DNA from: Lichenostomus cassidix | Lineage: Eukaryota; Chordata; Aves; Passeriformes; Meliphagidae | Direction: 5' to 3' | Length of the DNA: 64,000 nt | Assembly: GCA_008360975.2 (NCBI GenBank) | Contig: CM039196.1 | Coordinates: forward strand, 1,426,001 to 1,490,000 | Shown: positions 1 to 12,630 of the stretch, piece after piece | Position numbering within the stretch: position 1 is the first letter of the stretch | Layout: every line of letters starts with the position of its first letter | Notes under the pieces: model-generated | The model's input: only the letters and a program-made list of their open reading frames with translations | What the model was told of the DNA's origin: nothing | The model's database searches: none | Program-made: the position numbers and the translations under genes

Positions 1-565
1 GTCTAGGCTTACAAATTCCACAGATTTTATGTCTAGACAGAGACATCCAATCATTTATATACTGACCAGAAGATGAGTACAAGTCAGGATCTATAACTAC
101 TCTATAGTTCACCCAGTGATCTCATGTAGCATTCAGAGCTCAGCATTCACTGAAGTGAATCGTCCAGAAAATAATCCAACCTGGATAAGAAAACCTGAAG
201 AGAGCCATTGTTCACTTCTCTGTCTGGAATTTGGGTTTACTCTGTTAGGTACAAGCATACCAAATAATTCAAGGGAAAATCCAGGTGAATCCTATGGTAA
301 AGCAGGATAGACTAAAGCCCAGATGAGGAAGTCTCTGTTTCACTCACACATATTTAATTACTGCCTTGTTTCACTAACCTTACTGCAGTTGGAGCTAAAA
401 AGTCAATTTGGCTCAGCTGAAGGAAATTAGAAAGTTCAGCATGTACAAAAAATGTCCAGAGCTCCTCTTTCACCTGGGAACCACTGCAGACCAGGACACA
501 GAGCTGATTCCTCCAGGTCTCCATGGGAGCTGGGATTCCATGTCAACTCCACTCAGAAGTGAAGG

Positions 566-750
566 GGGAATGAAACACCCTGAGCTTGGGAATGAAACAC
601 CTTGAGCTTTGGGGATGAAACCCACCTGAGCTTTGGGAAGGAAACAACCTGAGCTTTGGGAATGAAGCACACCTGAGTTTGGGAATGAAGCACACCTGAG
701 TTTGGGAATGAAGCACACCTGAGTTTGGGAATGAAGCACACCTGAGCTTT
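566..750. repeat. 22-24-bp minisatellite (eight units)
   Basis: Eight adjacent units of the form GGGAATGAAGCACACCTGAG plus TTT or CTTT. The lengths 22, 23, 24, 23, 23, 23, 23 and 24 account for all 185 bases. The middle three units are identical and the outer ones diverged, as expected for expansion from the centre of the array. The repeat-rich open frames on the minus strand here are artefacts of the array. Confidence 0.96.
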
Positions 751-3700
751 GGGGACTCAGTGCCAGCTGCACTCTGTGCTGTGACCTGCAGCAATGTCCC
801 CCTGTACTCTGTCCCCTTTTCAGTCCCCTGCACACTTTTCTATCCCCTCTCTGCCTGTTCCAGGCACAGGGTGAGCTCAGCCACACGAGCACAGCTGCCT
901 GAGCAGGTACTGAACACACAGAACTCTTCAGAGCTGCTGCTTCTGAGGGAACAAAGAGGGAAAAGGCTCTTAAATCTCTCCTGCAAACACTACACAGCGG
1001 GAAGAATGAGCAAAAGCTTGGAATGCCACCCTCTCATCTAGAATGCACGGAGCAAGGCTGTTTCAAGCAGTCTGTCACCATCCATTGTCAGCTGCCTGAC
1101 AGCACCAGAAGTGCTGTTGGAGACAGTTTGCAGGGGAGCAGGGCAGCCACGATGTGCTCCCATATGCAGGTCAGGAGAAAGAGAGCTGCAATTAACCTCT
1201 CAGGGCTTTGAAGCAGGTGGTTGGCTCCAATCCCCACCAGCAATTGTGAAAAAGCACAATTTGCCCTGCACAGCCTGTCACAGCCCACTCATCTTAGACT
1301 AATCCAGAACAGAAGTACAGAGCAGTCCAGAAGGAGTAATTGGGAGCCCATTGGAGGCTCAGGTCACAAAGGCTGACACACCCTTTGGGTGAGCAGGTAA
1401 AGCAGAGGGGAAGGGAGCTGACAGGAGAACACCTCATGCCTGCCTGTGGCTCCTCTTTGCATGCAGGTTCAGTTCCCAAGCTCACAGCTCACCCTCAGCA
1501 CAGCTCATCGGGTAAGGATGACACAGACAACACTCACTTGTGGCTGTTCAGCACTCCAGAGGGTTTTGGTTATGCTGAAAGCCTGCTTGGCACAACCATT
1601 TTTCTCCAACACTTTTGTGTGGGAGGAGGAGAGAGCAAGAAGCTCTCTGACCACAGGGACATCCATCTCCTGTCAGCAGCACTTCAGGGCATTCCCAGCC
1701 CAGACCTCATCTCCAAGTTCATCTTTTTTCACCTTCAAACACTTCTCAGTGCTGTTTACATACAGCTGTGTATGGACAGGGATAATGAATTATAAGGGAA
1801 AAGGTACAACCCAAAGGAAGGAATTCTAGTTAATTCAGTGCAAAGCAACAGTGACTAAGTGGATGTAAATGTGAGACCAAGCACAGTGCAAAGCTGTCCT
1901 GTGGTGCTTTTCATCTGGGAATTTTGACACACAGAACCCAAAGGGATGGTGGTATTTTTACAACCCATTGCAAACTGAGGCACACACCATGTGTATCAGA
2001 ATTCTGTCTAACAGTCTTTTCAGCTGAAAGCTGAGCCATTTGGTTATCCAGTCAGGTCCTCAAATGAATTGGGTTGGGTTGGGTTTCTTTCTGGTTTGGA
2101 TAATTTTCTACTTTATTTTTGTTATTGCTACATTTGCTTTAGAAGGCACAGTCTCTGAAATTGCTGCCTCAGCCTGAGGAATCTGGCTTAGTGTTTGAGT
2201 AATAGCTGAAGACAAAAAATAACGATTATTCTTCCCATCCTCTCCTTTCTTCCCCTATCAAACAGCCTGCCAGGCTTCTCAAGGCCTCTATTGCAGCCTC
2301 TCCCACAAAAATGGAATTTTTCATGCAGATAATTCTCCCAACAGCTCTGCCTCCCCCTGCCCCAGCTCTGTCTGCACTGGGCTCTGCAGATATTGCCTCC
2401 AAGCAATTTGAGGCAAATGGTAGATTAAGAACATGCAGAGTAAAGGATGGCAAATGACATGATGCTGGAATTTAAACTAATAAAACAAGAGGTTTTATTC
2501 CCTTTTAATCTTCGACATGTGCAGAATAGTCTTGGAAGTGTCATTTTTGAAACATTCTTTTCCCGTTAATTTGTTTTTATTGGCAAATCAGTTCTCCGAG
2601 TACTGTTCTCTGGAATAGCTGCTGTAGTTTCAGATACAAGTGCTGGCTTTAGGAATCCCCTGGGATCTATTCTAAGGTTTGTTTCCTACTTGGAAGCAAT
2701 AGCAAGAGTTTAAGTTGAGAATTCCCCATCCCATGTGATCGATATGTGTTTGTTTTTCATCTTAACATTGAATAATAATGTTACAGAAAAACAAATACAA
2801 ACTGCACGTTCATTGCAGTCCAACAGCTACACTTACAAACAGGATTAGAATGATTTTCCCCCCTCCCTACCTGCAGCTTTCACTGGAGAAAAGGTAAAAA
2901 ATGAGATCTGTCAAGGTGAGTCAGAAGCACTTCCAATGCTCTTCATCCTAAGTAGTCTTTAATTGCAACATCTACCAAGAATTAAATCACATCCTTCTCA
3001 CTGAAACAAGAGGTATCCCTAACCTTGCTGTCTGGGGAAATTTGGATTGAGGCAGGAAAGGTTGTTCAGCCCCCTCAGCACTGTGGTTTCCTGTAAAAAC
3101 AAGCTGGAATAGGGCTGTGTTTGGGTTGCTTATTTTCAGCTACATCTGCTCTTTTTTTAATTACCCAAAGGCTTGATCTTAAAACTGCTGAAGTCAATCC
3201 AAAGGAATCGAGAGGAGGATGATCCAGCATCAAAGCCAGAGTTCCCCTGGTTAGCAGCCATTTCCAAAACTACCCAATCAAAGCCATTGGGAAGTCCAAG
3301 CCATTTTGAAATGATCATCTTGTAATGGTCTTTCTTCCCAGTTTTATTGTTCTGAAGGACTAAAGCAGGAGATCCAAACCTCATGTCTGGGCTTAGAGAC
3401 AGAAGCACAGCCTGGCAACCTCTTGCTGTGCCAGTGAGGAGCTGGAGGAGCACACAGAGCCAGTTTGGAGCCCCAAAATAACCCCCATGGCTCCAGTGAG
3501 CTGCAGGAGCATTACAGATCCAGACAGCAGCAATAGCCAGAGCTGTGTTAGCCAGACAGGGCTGTCCTGAAGAACACTCCTGGCTGGGCTACAAGTGCAA
3601 TCTGTGATTTATACTCTGGCCTGATGTGAAACAGAGATGAGTTAGAAACAAGACTGAAAGGAACCTCCATCACCCAGGAAAGCACAGATCGGGAAAAGCA

Positions 3701-6008
3701 GATAATTTACCCAAGTGCTGTGTGTTCAAGAGAGCAGAAAACCACAATGCTCTGAGCAGTGGGTCCATGTGCACACCATGAGTAGTTGCTCAGCACCACA
3801 GAGCTGGGGACACCCTGGTGGTTCAGTGGAGAAACCACTGCTGGTTTTCTCTGTGCATCTCTATTTCACACTGCTGAGGAAGAGAAGCAGCAAATTGAGG
3901 GAGGAGGGAGATGAGCCCAGGTATGGCTAGTGATGATGTGAATGGGTGTTTGCAGTTTTAGAGTGGTTTTGGCATTTAACCCCCATTGAAATGCACTGAA
4001 CTAGAGGGAAGGACAGCATGGCAAACGTTAACATTTTGGTTTAACAATGTAGACAATTGCTGTGGCTTAGAAAAGGTGCAATGATCCATGAATGCACGAT
4101 GAGAGTTTAAAAACCTGCTGAACGGAATGAAGTGTGCGCTGTTCAAAAACAGTTGATCTGTGCAAAATTATTAACCAGCACGTGAGATGTGCCAGGATTG
4201 CAGTCCCAGGTGCAGAGCAGCTGCTCCTCTTCCCTTCCCTGCATCGTGCTGGGGTGTTCCTGCTGCAGAGAGAAGTTTGGCAGAGGCACAGGTTGAAGGC
4301 AGGGCAGGGCAGGTGGGATGCTCTGAGTCTCCAGCCTGAATTCTGCTGAATTCCAGCTCAGAAACACCCCCTGAGCACCCAGGGCAGAGGAGGAGATCCT
4401 CCCAAGGAGAGATGCTCTGGTGTTTCCTCCTGATTGATGATGGAGAGGGAATACTGAGGGGCAGCTAAAGCAGTACCTGGGGGCTGCCAAAATGTTCTCT
4501 GCTTCGTGTAGCAAATCTTTTACCCATCAGCTGAGCTTTTAATTCTTTCTACCAAAAAAATCAAGTTGAGGACTTCTGTTGGAATTAGAAGTTGCTGTTT
4601 CTGCTCTCCCCACTGATTCATCATCACCATGAGCAGATTGAGGAAGAGAGATAATGTTCACTGGGTCAAACCCATGGCCATGGTGAGATGCTCGTGTCTC
4701 TGGAAGGTAAGAGAAAGCCTTTGCCCATGGGACTGGAACAGGCAGCGTTTGTCCCCCAGCAATGTCACCTCCCCTGTGGGGAAGAAATGCTGCTTGACAC
4801 CAATCAGAGGTGACAGTGGTGGCTGTGTTGCTGTTGGTTGGAGCACAGGCATTTCTGCAGTGAGTTGGGAAACCAGATGGGACTGTGCTTTGATGTGAAA
4901 GAAAAACGGGATGGAAGTGGTGAGGGATACAGCATGCCTTTTGAAGTTTGATCCAACCCTTGGTGAAGCAAATGAGAGACTTTCTACTGCTTTCCTGGCC
5001 TCAGACCAGGAGCTTTCAAGGCTGGGAGGACTTCAGAGTCTATTGTAATGCAATGGCAGCCAAGTGTGACACAAGCTTGGAACGGAGACTTGCAGGCAGT
5101 GTTTTTTGGAGGCTCAAGTTCTTTGGTATGTCATACTTCAAGTTGTTTGGACAAGCTGCAATTATCCCTTGATGGAGCAGCAGTTCCTCTGCCAGGATGC
5201 AGAAGAGCAGGTGCACATGGAACTGATTTTGTGTGCCTCAAGCTCATTTCAATCTCGGCACAGTTTGTGTTTGGAGAAAGCTTCAGGAATACTTTTTTTC
5301 TTTCCCATTCAACCACTACTTTTGTTGATAAGGAGAACACATGGAGTGAAGCTTAGAGCAGGAGCTCCTTTCTTCCTTATCCACTTGCAATCAAAACTCT
5401 GTCAGTCCCATTCTTGCTGCACGAGTTTCAGTTTCTCCCAAGCAATCTCGTATGCAAGTCAGCCTTGTCACCATGATGCAGTGCCTCTCCTGGGCCAGCA
5501 TCCTTCCCAGGCAGCCCTGCTTATCTCCACACAGACCTCTTCATTTCTGCACCCAGATACAGATCTCTCAGCAGCACCAGCTCCGAGCACACCCTCCTCT
5601 GAGGTGGCTTTTGCTGAAGGATTTGATCCTTTCCCTCTGCAGATTAGGCATTACCAGCTCCTGTTAGTTCAGTCAAACATCCACACTCTCCATATCCATC
5701 AGCTGCTGTCCCAGAAGGCTTTAAGAGCTGTTTGTCTGCTGAAACCCCAGCATATGGTCCCAGCTCTTCCTGCACCCAGTCTAATCACAAACACTGAACC
5801 TGCTCTGTAAAACTGTTAATTAGGTGAAAATAACACATATGTTTGAGTCAGGTGGGAATTCCCCCTCTGCTTTTCCCCCAGTTGAATTGCTCACACGAAT
5901 GGGGTTATAAACTGACAGAATATGGGTGAGAAAAGTAAAGGGGGAAATACTCAGACAACATCAGATGTAATGTTCTTTGTCAAATAATGGGCTTTGAAAG
6001 TATTTTTC

Positions 6009-6034
6009 TGAGCACTAAGTAAACTTAGTGCTCA
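6009..6034. repeat. 26-base near-perfect palindrome
   Basis: Two 12-base arms, TGAGCACTAAGT at 6009-6020 and its exact reverse complement at 6023-6034, are separated only by AA. Nothing around it suggests a transposon end or a coding context. Confidence 0.9.
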
Positions 6035-9000
6035 TGATTCATGGCTCTAATCCCTGTGACTGAAATTTAAGATCTAAGGCTCCATGAAATTAAAGAAAAA
6101 GAAACAATTACATGCATATTCATTCAATTTCATGTATTGCCTATCCTTCAATTTTTTTCCAATGAAATTTTAACAGGGGGAATTAGAGGTTTCTACAGGC
6201 TGTGTACTTGAGAAAAGCCAGCAGATCAGCTGTAACTGCTGCAGCCAACCCACCCTCCTGTGCCTGCTGGCTTCTCAGGGTTCCTGGGGAATGCAGATTT
6301 CATCCTCAGAGGAAAGGAGCCCCAAGTGCTGTTCTGCCACCGTGGGGGAAAATGGGAATATCTGGAAACAACACCACTGCAAAGCCCTCTGGACCAGACA
6401 GACAAACCATAAAGCTTGTGAGCTTAACAGCATTAAGAGTAATGTCTTAAGCCATGAATATTTGCCACGCTAATCTAGCCTTTAATCTTGTCCCAGTAAC
6501 ACAAGGATACACCATCCTTATCCCAAAGGATCAAGAGAAAACTGGGAAAAAAATCCCAAAAAAGCTCTTAAATACACAGCAGCACTTTGCTTTTGCAAAG
6601 AGAACTCTGGTGCTATGCCTAGCCAGTGACAGGAGAGGAGTGAATTGTCTCCTGGTGCAGGAAGGGGCAGAGAGAGGAACAGAAAAAGCCTGAAAAATCC
6701 AGAAAAACAGGAACAGCCCTGTTTGGGGACAATGCTCAGGGTCACCTCTGCTCTGCTCTCTCTGCTCTTTCACTGTTACTAAATCCAGGAAATCCAAACT
6801 CCAGCAAGGCTGAGAGAAGCACATCCTGACCTCTGCAGAGCAGAATGTTTTAATAATTACAAGCAATTATTTGTAATTACTTCTATTTACTCCCAAAATC
6901 ACAGCAAAAAGCTTCAGCTGGGGCCTGCAGACCTCAGGGCTGTGAGGGTCTGCAAAACACAACAGAGTTTTCTCTTTTGAGGAGAACTTTTTAAAAACCA
7001 CTAATCCCAGGGAGAGCAAATGTCAAAATGCTACATTCTGGGTGACACAAATTTGCCTTTTTTTCCCAGAGCTCTTCAGTGACCATGACTTATTGAAATC
7101 AATACTTTGCTATTGACTTCCACTTAAAGGCAGAGATTGAATTATCAGAAAAATCAGTGTAGAGCTACCTGACTCCTCCACTCTGCTCCTCCCTGGATCA
7201 TTTTTGATCCAAAACCTGTGTGACATGGGTGGATTCAGCTTCTGTCTCATCAAAGAACACCCTGTTAAAATCCAGCTATGAATGAGTTGTTCTTCCTATC
7301 TGTCAGTCTTTCTGCCATCCCCTCTGTCTAAATACCAAGACAGATCTGTAAATTCTTCAGTTTCCCCACTGAACCTGGGCAAAGCCAAAAATTCCAACTC
7401 ATGCATGAAGGATAAGTGACCAGCTGCAGAGTGCTGCCGTGAGTTTTCTGTTGTACTTTAGGATTTTTCTCTTTTTGTTTGCTTTTCAACATCTTCCCTT
7501 AGGGCTGTTGATACAGAAAATCATGTCGCAGTGAAAGAACAGAAAAACATGGGAACAGTGGGGAAAAAAATATTCATTTCATCACAAGAGAAATAGATGT
7601 AAAAGTTATGTACACAACTTAAAAATATATCCCTGGAACCACAGAAAGCCAGATAATCTCTTTTACTAGAAATTAGGAGTTCTCTTTCCTCACCAGAAAA
7701 CTTACAGGTGCCACACAAACAGAAAATGTTTCCAGATTGTGCCTCAAAAGGAAATTATGGCGTTAAAAATGGTGCTTTGTTAAAAATCCCAAGAAAAATG
7801 GATAGGAAAAGCCTATGTTAAAAATGCCTGGAAGAGCCAGGGAAAACAAAATGAAAATAAAGTGTCCAGGTAACCAGAATTAGCCTTGGTTTGGGTAAAA
7901 ATGGATTACAATTTCCCAGGTATTGCAGGCTCGAGTCCATTAGCCCAAGGTGAATTCTTTGCCACCCAAACTGGTTAGAGTAGCAGGGATTTTATATGAA
8001 TTTTAGTCACACTGCCAGTCCCAAGAGGGTTTGCTCAGAGGAACATGATCAGAGAGCAACCACAGAGGTGCAATCCAGATGTGAACTATTCCTTCTCACA
8101 CACAGAAATTACTTCCCCATGAAATCCTAGGTTCCTCCCTTACTTTCATCTCCTACCTGCTAGAGCTACAAAAGAACAAATTAATGTGCAGCACAGATTA
8201 TTTCATTTGGTAATTAATGCACAATTTTTCTTTGGTGCTGTTGTTCTCTGGAGACACTTCCTCCCCCATCATCCAAACCCAACAGACACAGCAAACCAGT
8301 GCTGTGACTGTCACATTTCTGCCCAAGCAGAGCACAAGTCCTGTGCAATATTTGCATCCCTGCTGCAGGGTAGCAAGTGCTGCACTGTGCTTTTGTACTC
8401 CCTGTGCAATCACAACTGAGGGCTGAATAGATTTGGCCTTATTTTCTTTAAGAAACTCATGTTCCCTCTCTTCCTCACTGATCTTGGAGTTTTTCTTAAT
8501 ATTGGCTTCTCAGCTGACATCACATGGATTTTTTTTTCCTCAATGTTTGTGCTGCAGGTGCACTTTGGAGGCTGTGGTAGGACAGCTGTCATCTCCTCCT
8601 CTGCAGCTTCACTTCCTATTTCATCCTGAAATCTTCAAATAATTTCTTGCTTTTATGTCCCACTTCTGAGGGTTTGGTGAAGTTTTGCTTGGGATTTTAA
8701 CCACACCTGCTGCTAAATCCTTTTTTTATTTTTCTGTTCATTCACCTTATTCTGAGATAATTTCGTATTCTTCCCAGGATTTCAAGGAGCGAAGAGCTCA
8801 TGAGTTTTAAGGGAATTATCTCTGCCTGCCAATAATCTCCTGTGCTGCTCAGGAGCTGGAAAACACCCTGGCACTTTGAGGTTGCATCTCCCACACTTGG
8901 CAGTAGCTGGAAGGTGATTCCAGGAGCCTTGAGAAGCCATGGCAAAGATTTGGTGCAAAGGGCTCATTTCCCTTCATTCAGGTGAAACAGATTTTACTCC

Positions 9001-12000
9001 TGGGCATCTCCTGCCTCCCTGGAGAGAGAACATGCCCAGTGCCTGGAGCTGCAGCCAAGGGCTTGGGAAAGGTTGTACCAACATTCTGAGTGAGGAAGGG
9101 ATGATGCTCCCCTAAAGTCTCTGCTTTTCAGGATACCTTCTGTTTCTTTTCCTTATTCCTCTTCTTGCCTGTCAGTCTCATCCCAGCCTTCTTTATTTAG
9201 AATCACCTTCATTTTCAGGGACCTCAGGCTTTTCCCTGAGCTTGCTGCAGCTCTTCCTGAACTCCCAGTGGCAGACAGAAAAACCATTATTTGAAAGACA
9301 GGCAGCAGCAGCTCCTTCAGCACCTCTCCAGTCTCACTGAACAGCATCCCTGACTCACACAAGGTCAGCAACCTTCTCCAAGGAGCCACACTGCTGCACC
9401 AAACCATCTGTGTATCCCTCAAATGGGCCAGGGCTGGAGGCATCTTCTGACAAGAATTAAGGGGATCAAAGTTGGCAATAATACATTTTTCCTCAGCAGA
9501 ATTGGTTCGGCGCGATGAAAATATCAATAACAACAGAAGGCGATTAAACAAGCCGCACTGTCGAGTTAGTGAGGAACAGAAGGTCTCAGCAAATGGCTGT
9601 CTAGGAGACTTCAGCCAGCCACACTCTCCAGCAGCACTGCAAAAAACAAACAAGCTGGGACTTGAAGAATTCCAGAGGCATGGGATGCACAGGCAGAAAC
9701 ATCCACACCGTGGGGCTTTTAGTTTGTTGCACAGACAGCTCAAAGCAGAACCCCACAGGGTGCTGTTTCCCCTCTATTTGCTTCAGTGTCACTTTGCCCC
9801 TGCTTTTTGTACTCAGATCCTGAGCTTCACTTAGTCATTTTGAAAACGTTTGCTTGGCGTTTATAGTGCACAAAATGTGCTTAAAACCGCAGCAATGAAG
9901 CATTTACTCCGAGGAAGGATTTTCTCATTTTACTCTGATAATCTCTCATGCCAAACTCACTGCAGGTTGGGGAAATCTAAAAGTCCACAGCTTGTGTGTG
10001 GCTGGAACTATTTAAGTCTGCAGATTTCCAGTATGGGTGTATTGAAATCTTTTATTTGTGGGGTGGCAATAAAAGATGTGGAGAGAAAAATCTCCCCTGG
10101 CAACATGTACTCTTGAAAGGCCCTTTCAAAGCGAACATTCCAGCAGTCAGAAATACTTGAGCACGCCGAGTTCCCATCTTCCCTTCCTTCCCTCTCCACC
10201 TCCCCAGCCTGTGCCCTCAGCATTGCAATAATACATTGCTTTGTGCCCCAGCTCACAAAAAAGTGTTTCACATCACCTCCCTGCACTTGGCTGGGGAAAA
10301 CCTCACAATCCCAGGTTGTATTCTCTCCCACAGCACTACAAGATTTTCGTGGTTCTTTGCAGCCAAGAGTTATCAGCTGGCCGTGAGACATTTGGGTTTG
10401 AGGGGGAAAAAAGATTATTGTATTCTGAAATACTGATTGCATCAAATGGCAACTAGATTGCAAGACAGTAATCACGCTGAGCTCAGGCAATTAAAAACTC
10501 GCTTGGAAAATTGGTGCTTGCTGAGCCTTTATGGAAAGAAATGAATTAAGAAGGAAAACAATAAGGAAGGGCATACATTAATTTGGCTCTGCAGTGCATA
10601 ATGGTGAATGTAAGAGATCTAAGGAGGAGCTGTGTGTCTTAAGGATTTCCTCTTACGTTTTCAGAAGAAAACCTGAGAGCCGCTGGAGAGGGATTGAAAA
10701 TTAAATCCGAACAGTAATCTCAGAAGCAGCGATTGGAAAAGAGCAAATAAATAAACTATATAAATAGGAGCTAGCATTTCCTGCTAGGAACTTCTCTTTG
10801 GTGACAATGCCTCTCAAACAAAGCGCTCCCCTCGCTGGCAGCCCTGCTGGGCAATCCCTGGCTGAAGCTGCTCTGCCCACACTGCTGAGCTCTCTGGGTG
10901 TTTGTTCAAGGCAGTCAATAAAGAATTTCCTCCCTCAATATCTATATTGCCCTGAGCAGCTCTGCTCAGCTGGGAGAGCTGCAGGGCAGCACTGAATCCA
11001 CCCCACTGTGTGCAGGGCTGAGTGCTCTGGGGGCACTCCACAATAATCCATGCAAATAAACCCAAATCTCTGCCAAGAAGGGATCTGCTCATTTCACAGC
11101 CTCCTCCTGACACTTGCAGGAGTTCATGACTCTCTGCTCGTTATTATTTTGGGCCAGGCTGCTGTCTGAGGAGGTTTCACCCTGCAGCCCAGGAGGTTCC
11201 ATATCCACACCCATGGCCTTGGATGCAGCAGCATTTTTTGCCTCACCGTTTGCTGACAGGCTCTGGTTTTGTACCAATGATTGGGTTTGAATCTGAACTG
11301 CTGTGTTTTTAAATGAAATCCAGTGTTTGCCATTCAGTTGTGAATGGAGCCATACCAAATGTAAAATGAAAATGCTGCTCAGCTGTCTGGAACACTGAGG
11401 TGACTGAGGCTGCTGTTTGTTTTGCAGGAGATGGCATTGCCAGAGCTGACTGCTTTACCAGAACTCAGGCAAGATTCCTATTTGTTCTGGAATCATGGAG
11501 CACTTCCAGTCCTTTTCCTCAGGAGGAATTCATCAAAGGAGGAAAATTCAATAACTTAATATTAACAAAAAGTGATTCATTTTCACAGTGAATTCAGTGG
11601 AAAGCTGCTTAATTCCCCAGCCAAGCATCACAGAGTTCCAAATCTGCCCCTCTGAGGAGCTGGAAAATGTAGAGGTGATAGTTTTAACTTCTTGTTGAAC
11701 AGATGCAAACTTTAAAGTTTAATCCCTGCTTCACACTTTTGATATTTTTAAAGATATACCTGGACCATTCTCCAATAGCCTGGCTCGACTCACAAAAACA
11801 ACTCCAGCAATTCAGAAAAGTCTTAAATGTGGGAGTAAATGTCTTGGTACAGTGCCATGAGTGTAAATCAGAATTAATAATTGACAACACAAACCAAAAT
11901 GCTAAATGCTGGCATTTAGTTAACCATTGAAGCCACTGCTCCCACTGAGGCTGAGGGAACTTCTCACTAGAGGGTGTAATTAATTGGAAGAAGAGAAAAA

Positions 12001-12570
12001 CCACACCCCAGTGCTACTCTTCCATGCTGCAGGCAAATGGAAAAAGAAATCAGTTTATAACTCCACTTTGTTCTTTCATCCCTCTTTAATGAGTTGTCTG
12101 ATTCAATAATCCAGCATTAACTGCTGTTCTTTAAGGCTGGGTTTTCCCCATTCCCCTGAAAATCCCAGCTACATCCCAATCCTGAAGTACAAAGGATCTG
12201 CCAAGCTGTGTGCTAATTCTCCTCTGTTCCTGATCCTGTGAGGAACACCAAACTAGTTTTCATTCTGAATTCCAACTCCATATAATGAGAATGCAAAACT
12301 ATAAATAATTGAAAACATAGCAAGAAAAAGACTGCCTTCACCCACAGAGGGGAAAGAGAGCTGCTTACTGTCAACAGGAGGTGCTTCTACCACCAAATAA
12401 ATTAACTGTACCTCAAAACGATGGTGGACTGTCAGCCTGCTCATCTCCACCTTCAACTCCAATTACACCTCAAGGGAATGCATTTCAGAACACATCCCTA
12501 AAGCCAGGTGATGGGGTAAACCCCAAAAATGAACAGCCAGGCTGCATTCAGAACCCAGCTGTGACCCAGG

Positions 12571-12630
12571 GAGCAGGGCAAACACACAGAGAGCAGGGCA
12601 AACACACAGAGAGCAGGGCAAACACACAGC
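12571..12630. repeat. 20-bp direct repeat, three copies
   Basis: Three head-to-tail copies of GAGCAGGGCAAACACACAGA cover exactly 60 bases; the last copy differs at the final base. Such near-identity suggests a recent expansion. Confidence 0.97.

Noticed and set aside
2069..2086. A GGGTT triplet run resembling telomeric or quadruplex sequence
   Set aside because: There are only three G runs, and the unit is GGGTT rather than TTAGGG. It is too short to support either idea.
3157..3453. A 98-codon minus-strand frame with fairly protein-like composition (KWLGLPNGFDWVVLEM)
   Set aside because: I recognise no family, and there is no exon structure or supporting splice signal that I could defend.
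5106..5810. A 234-codon plus-strand open frame
   Set aside because: It has no recognisable domain, ordinary non-coding composition and overlapping open frames. Length alone is not enough in vertebrate intronic DNA.
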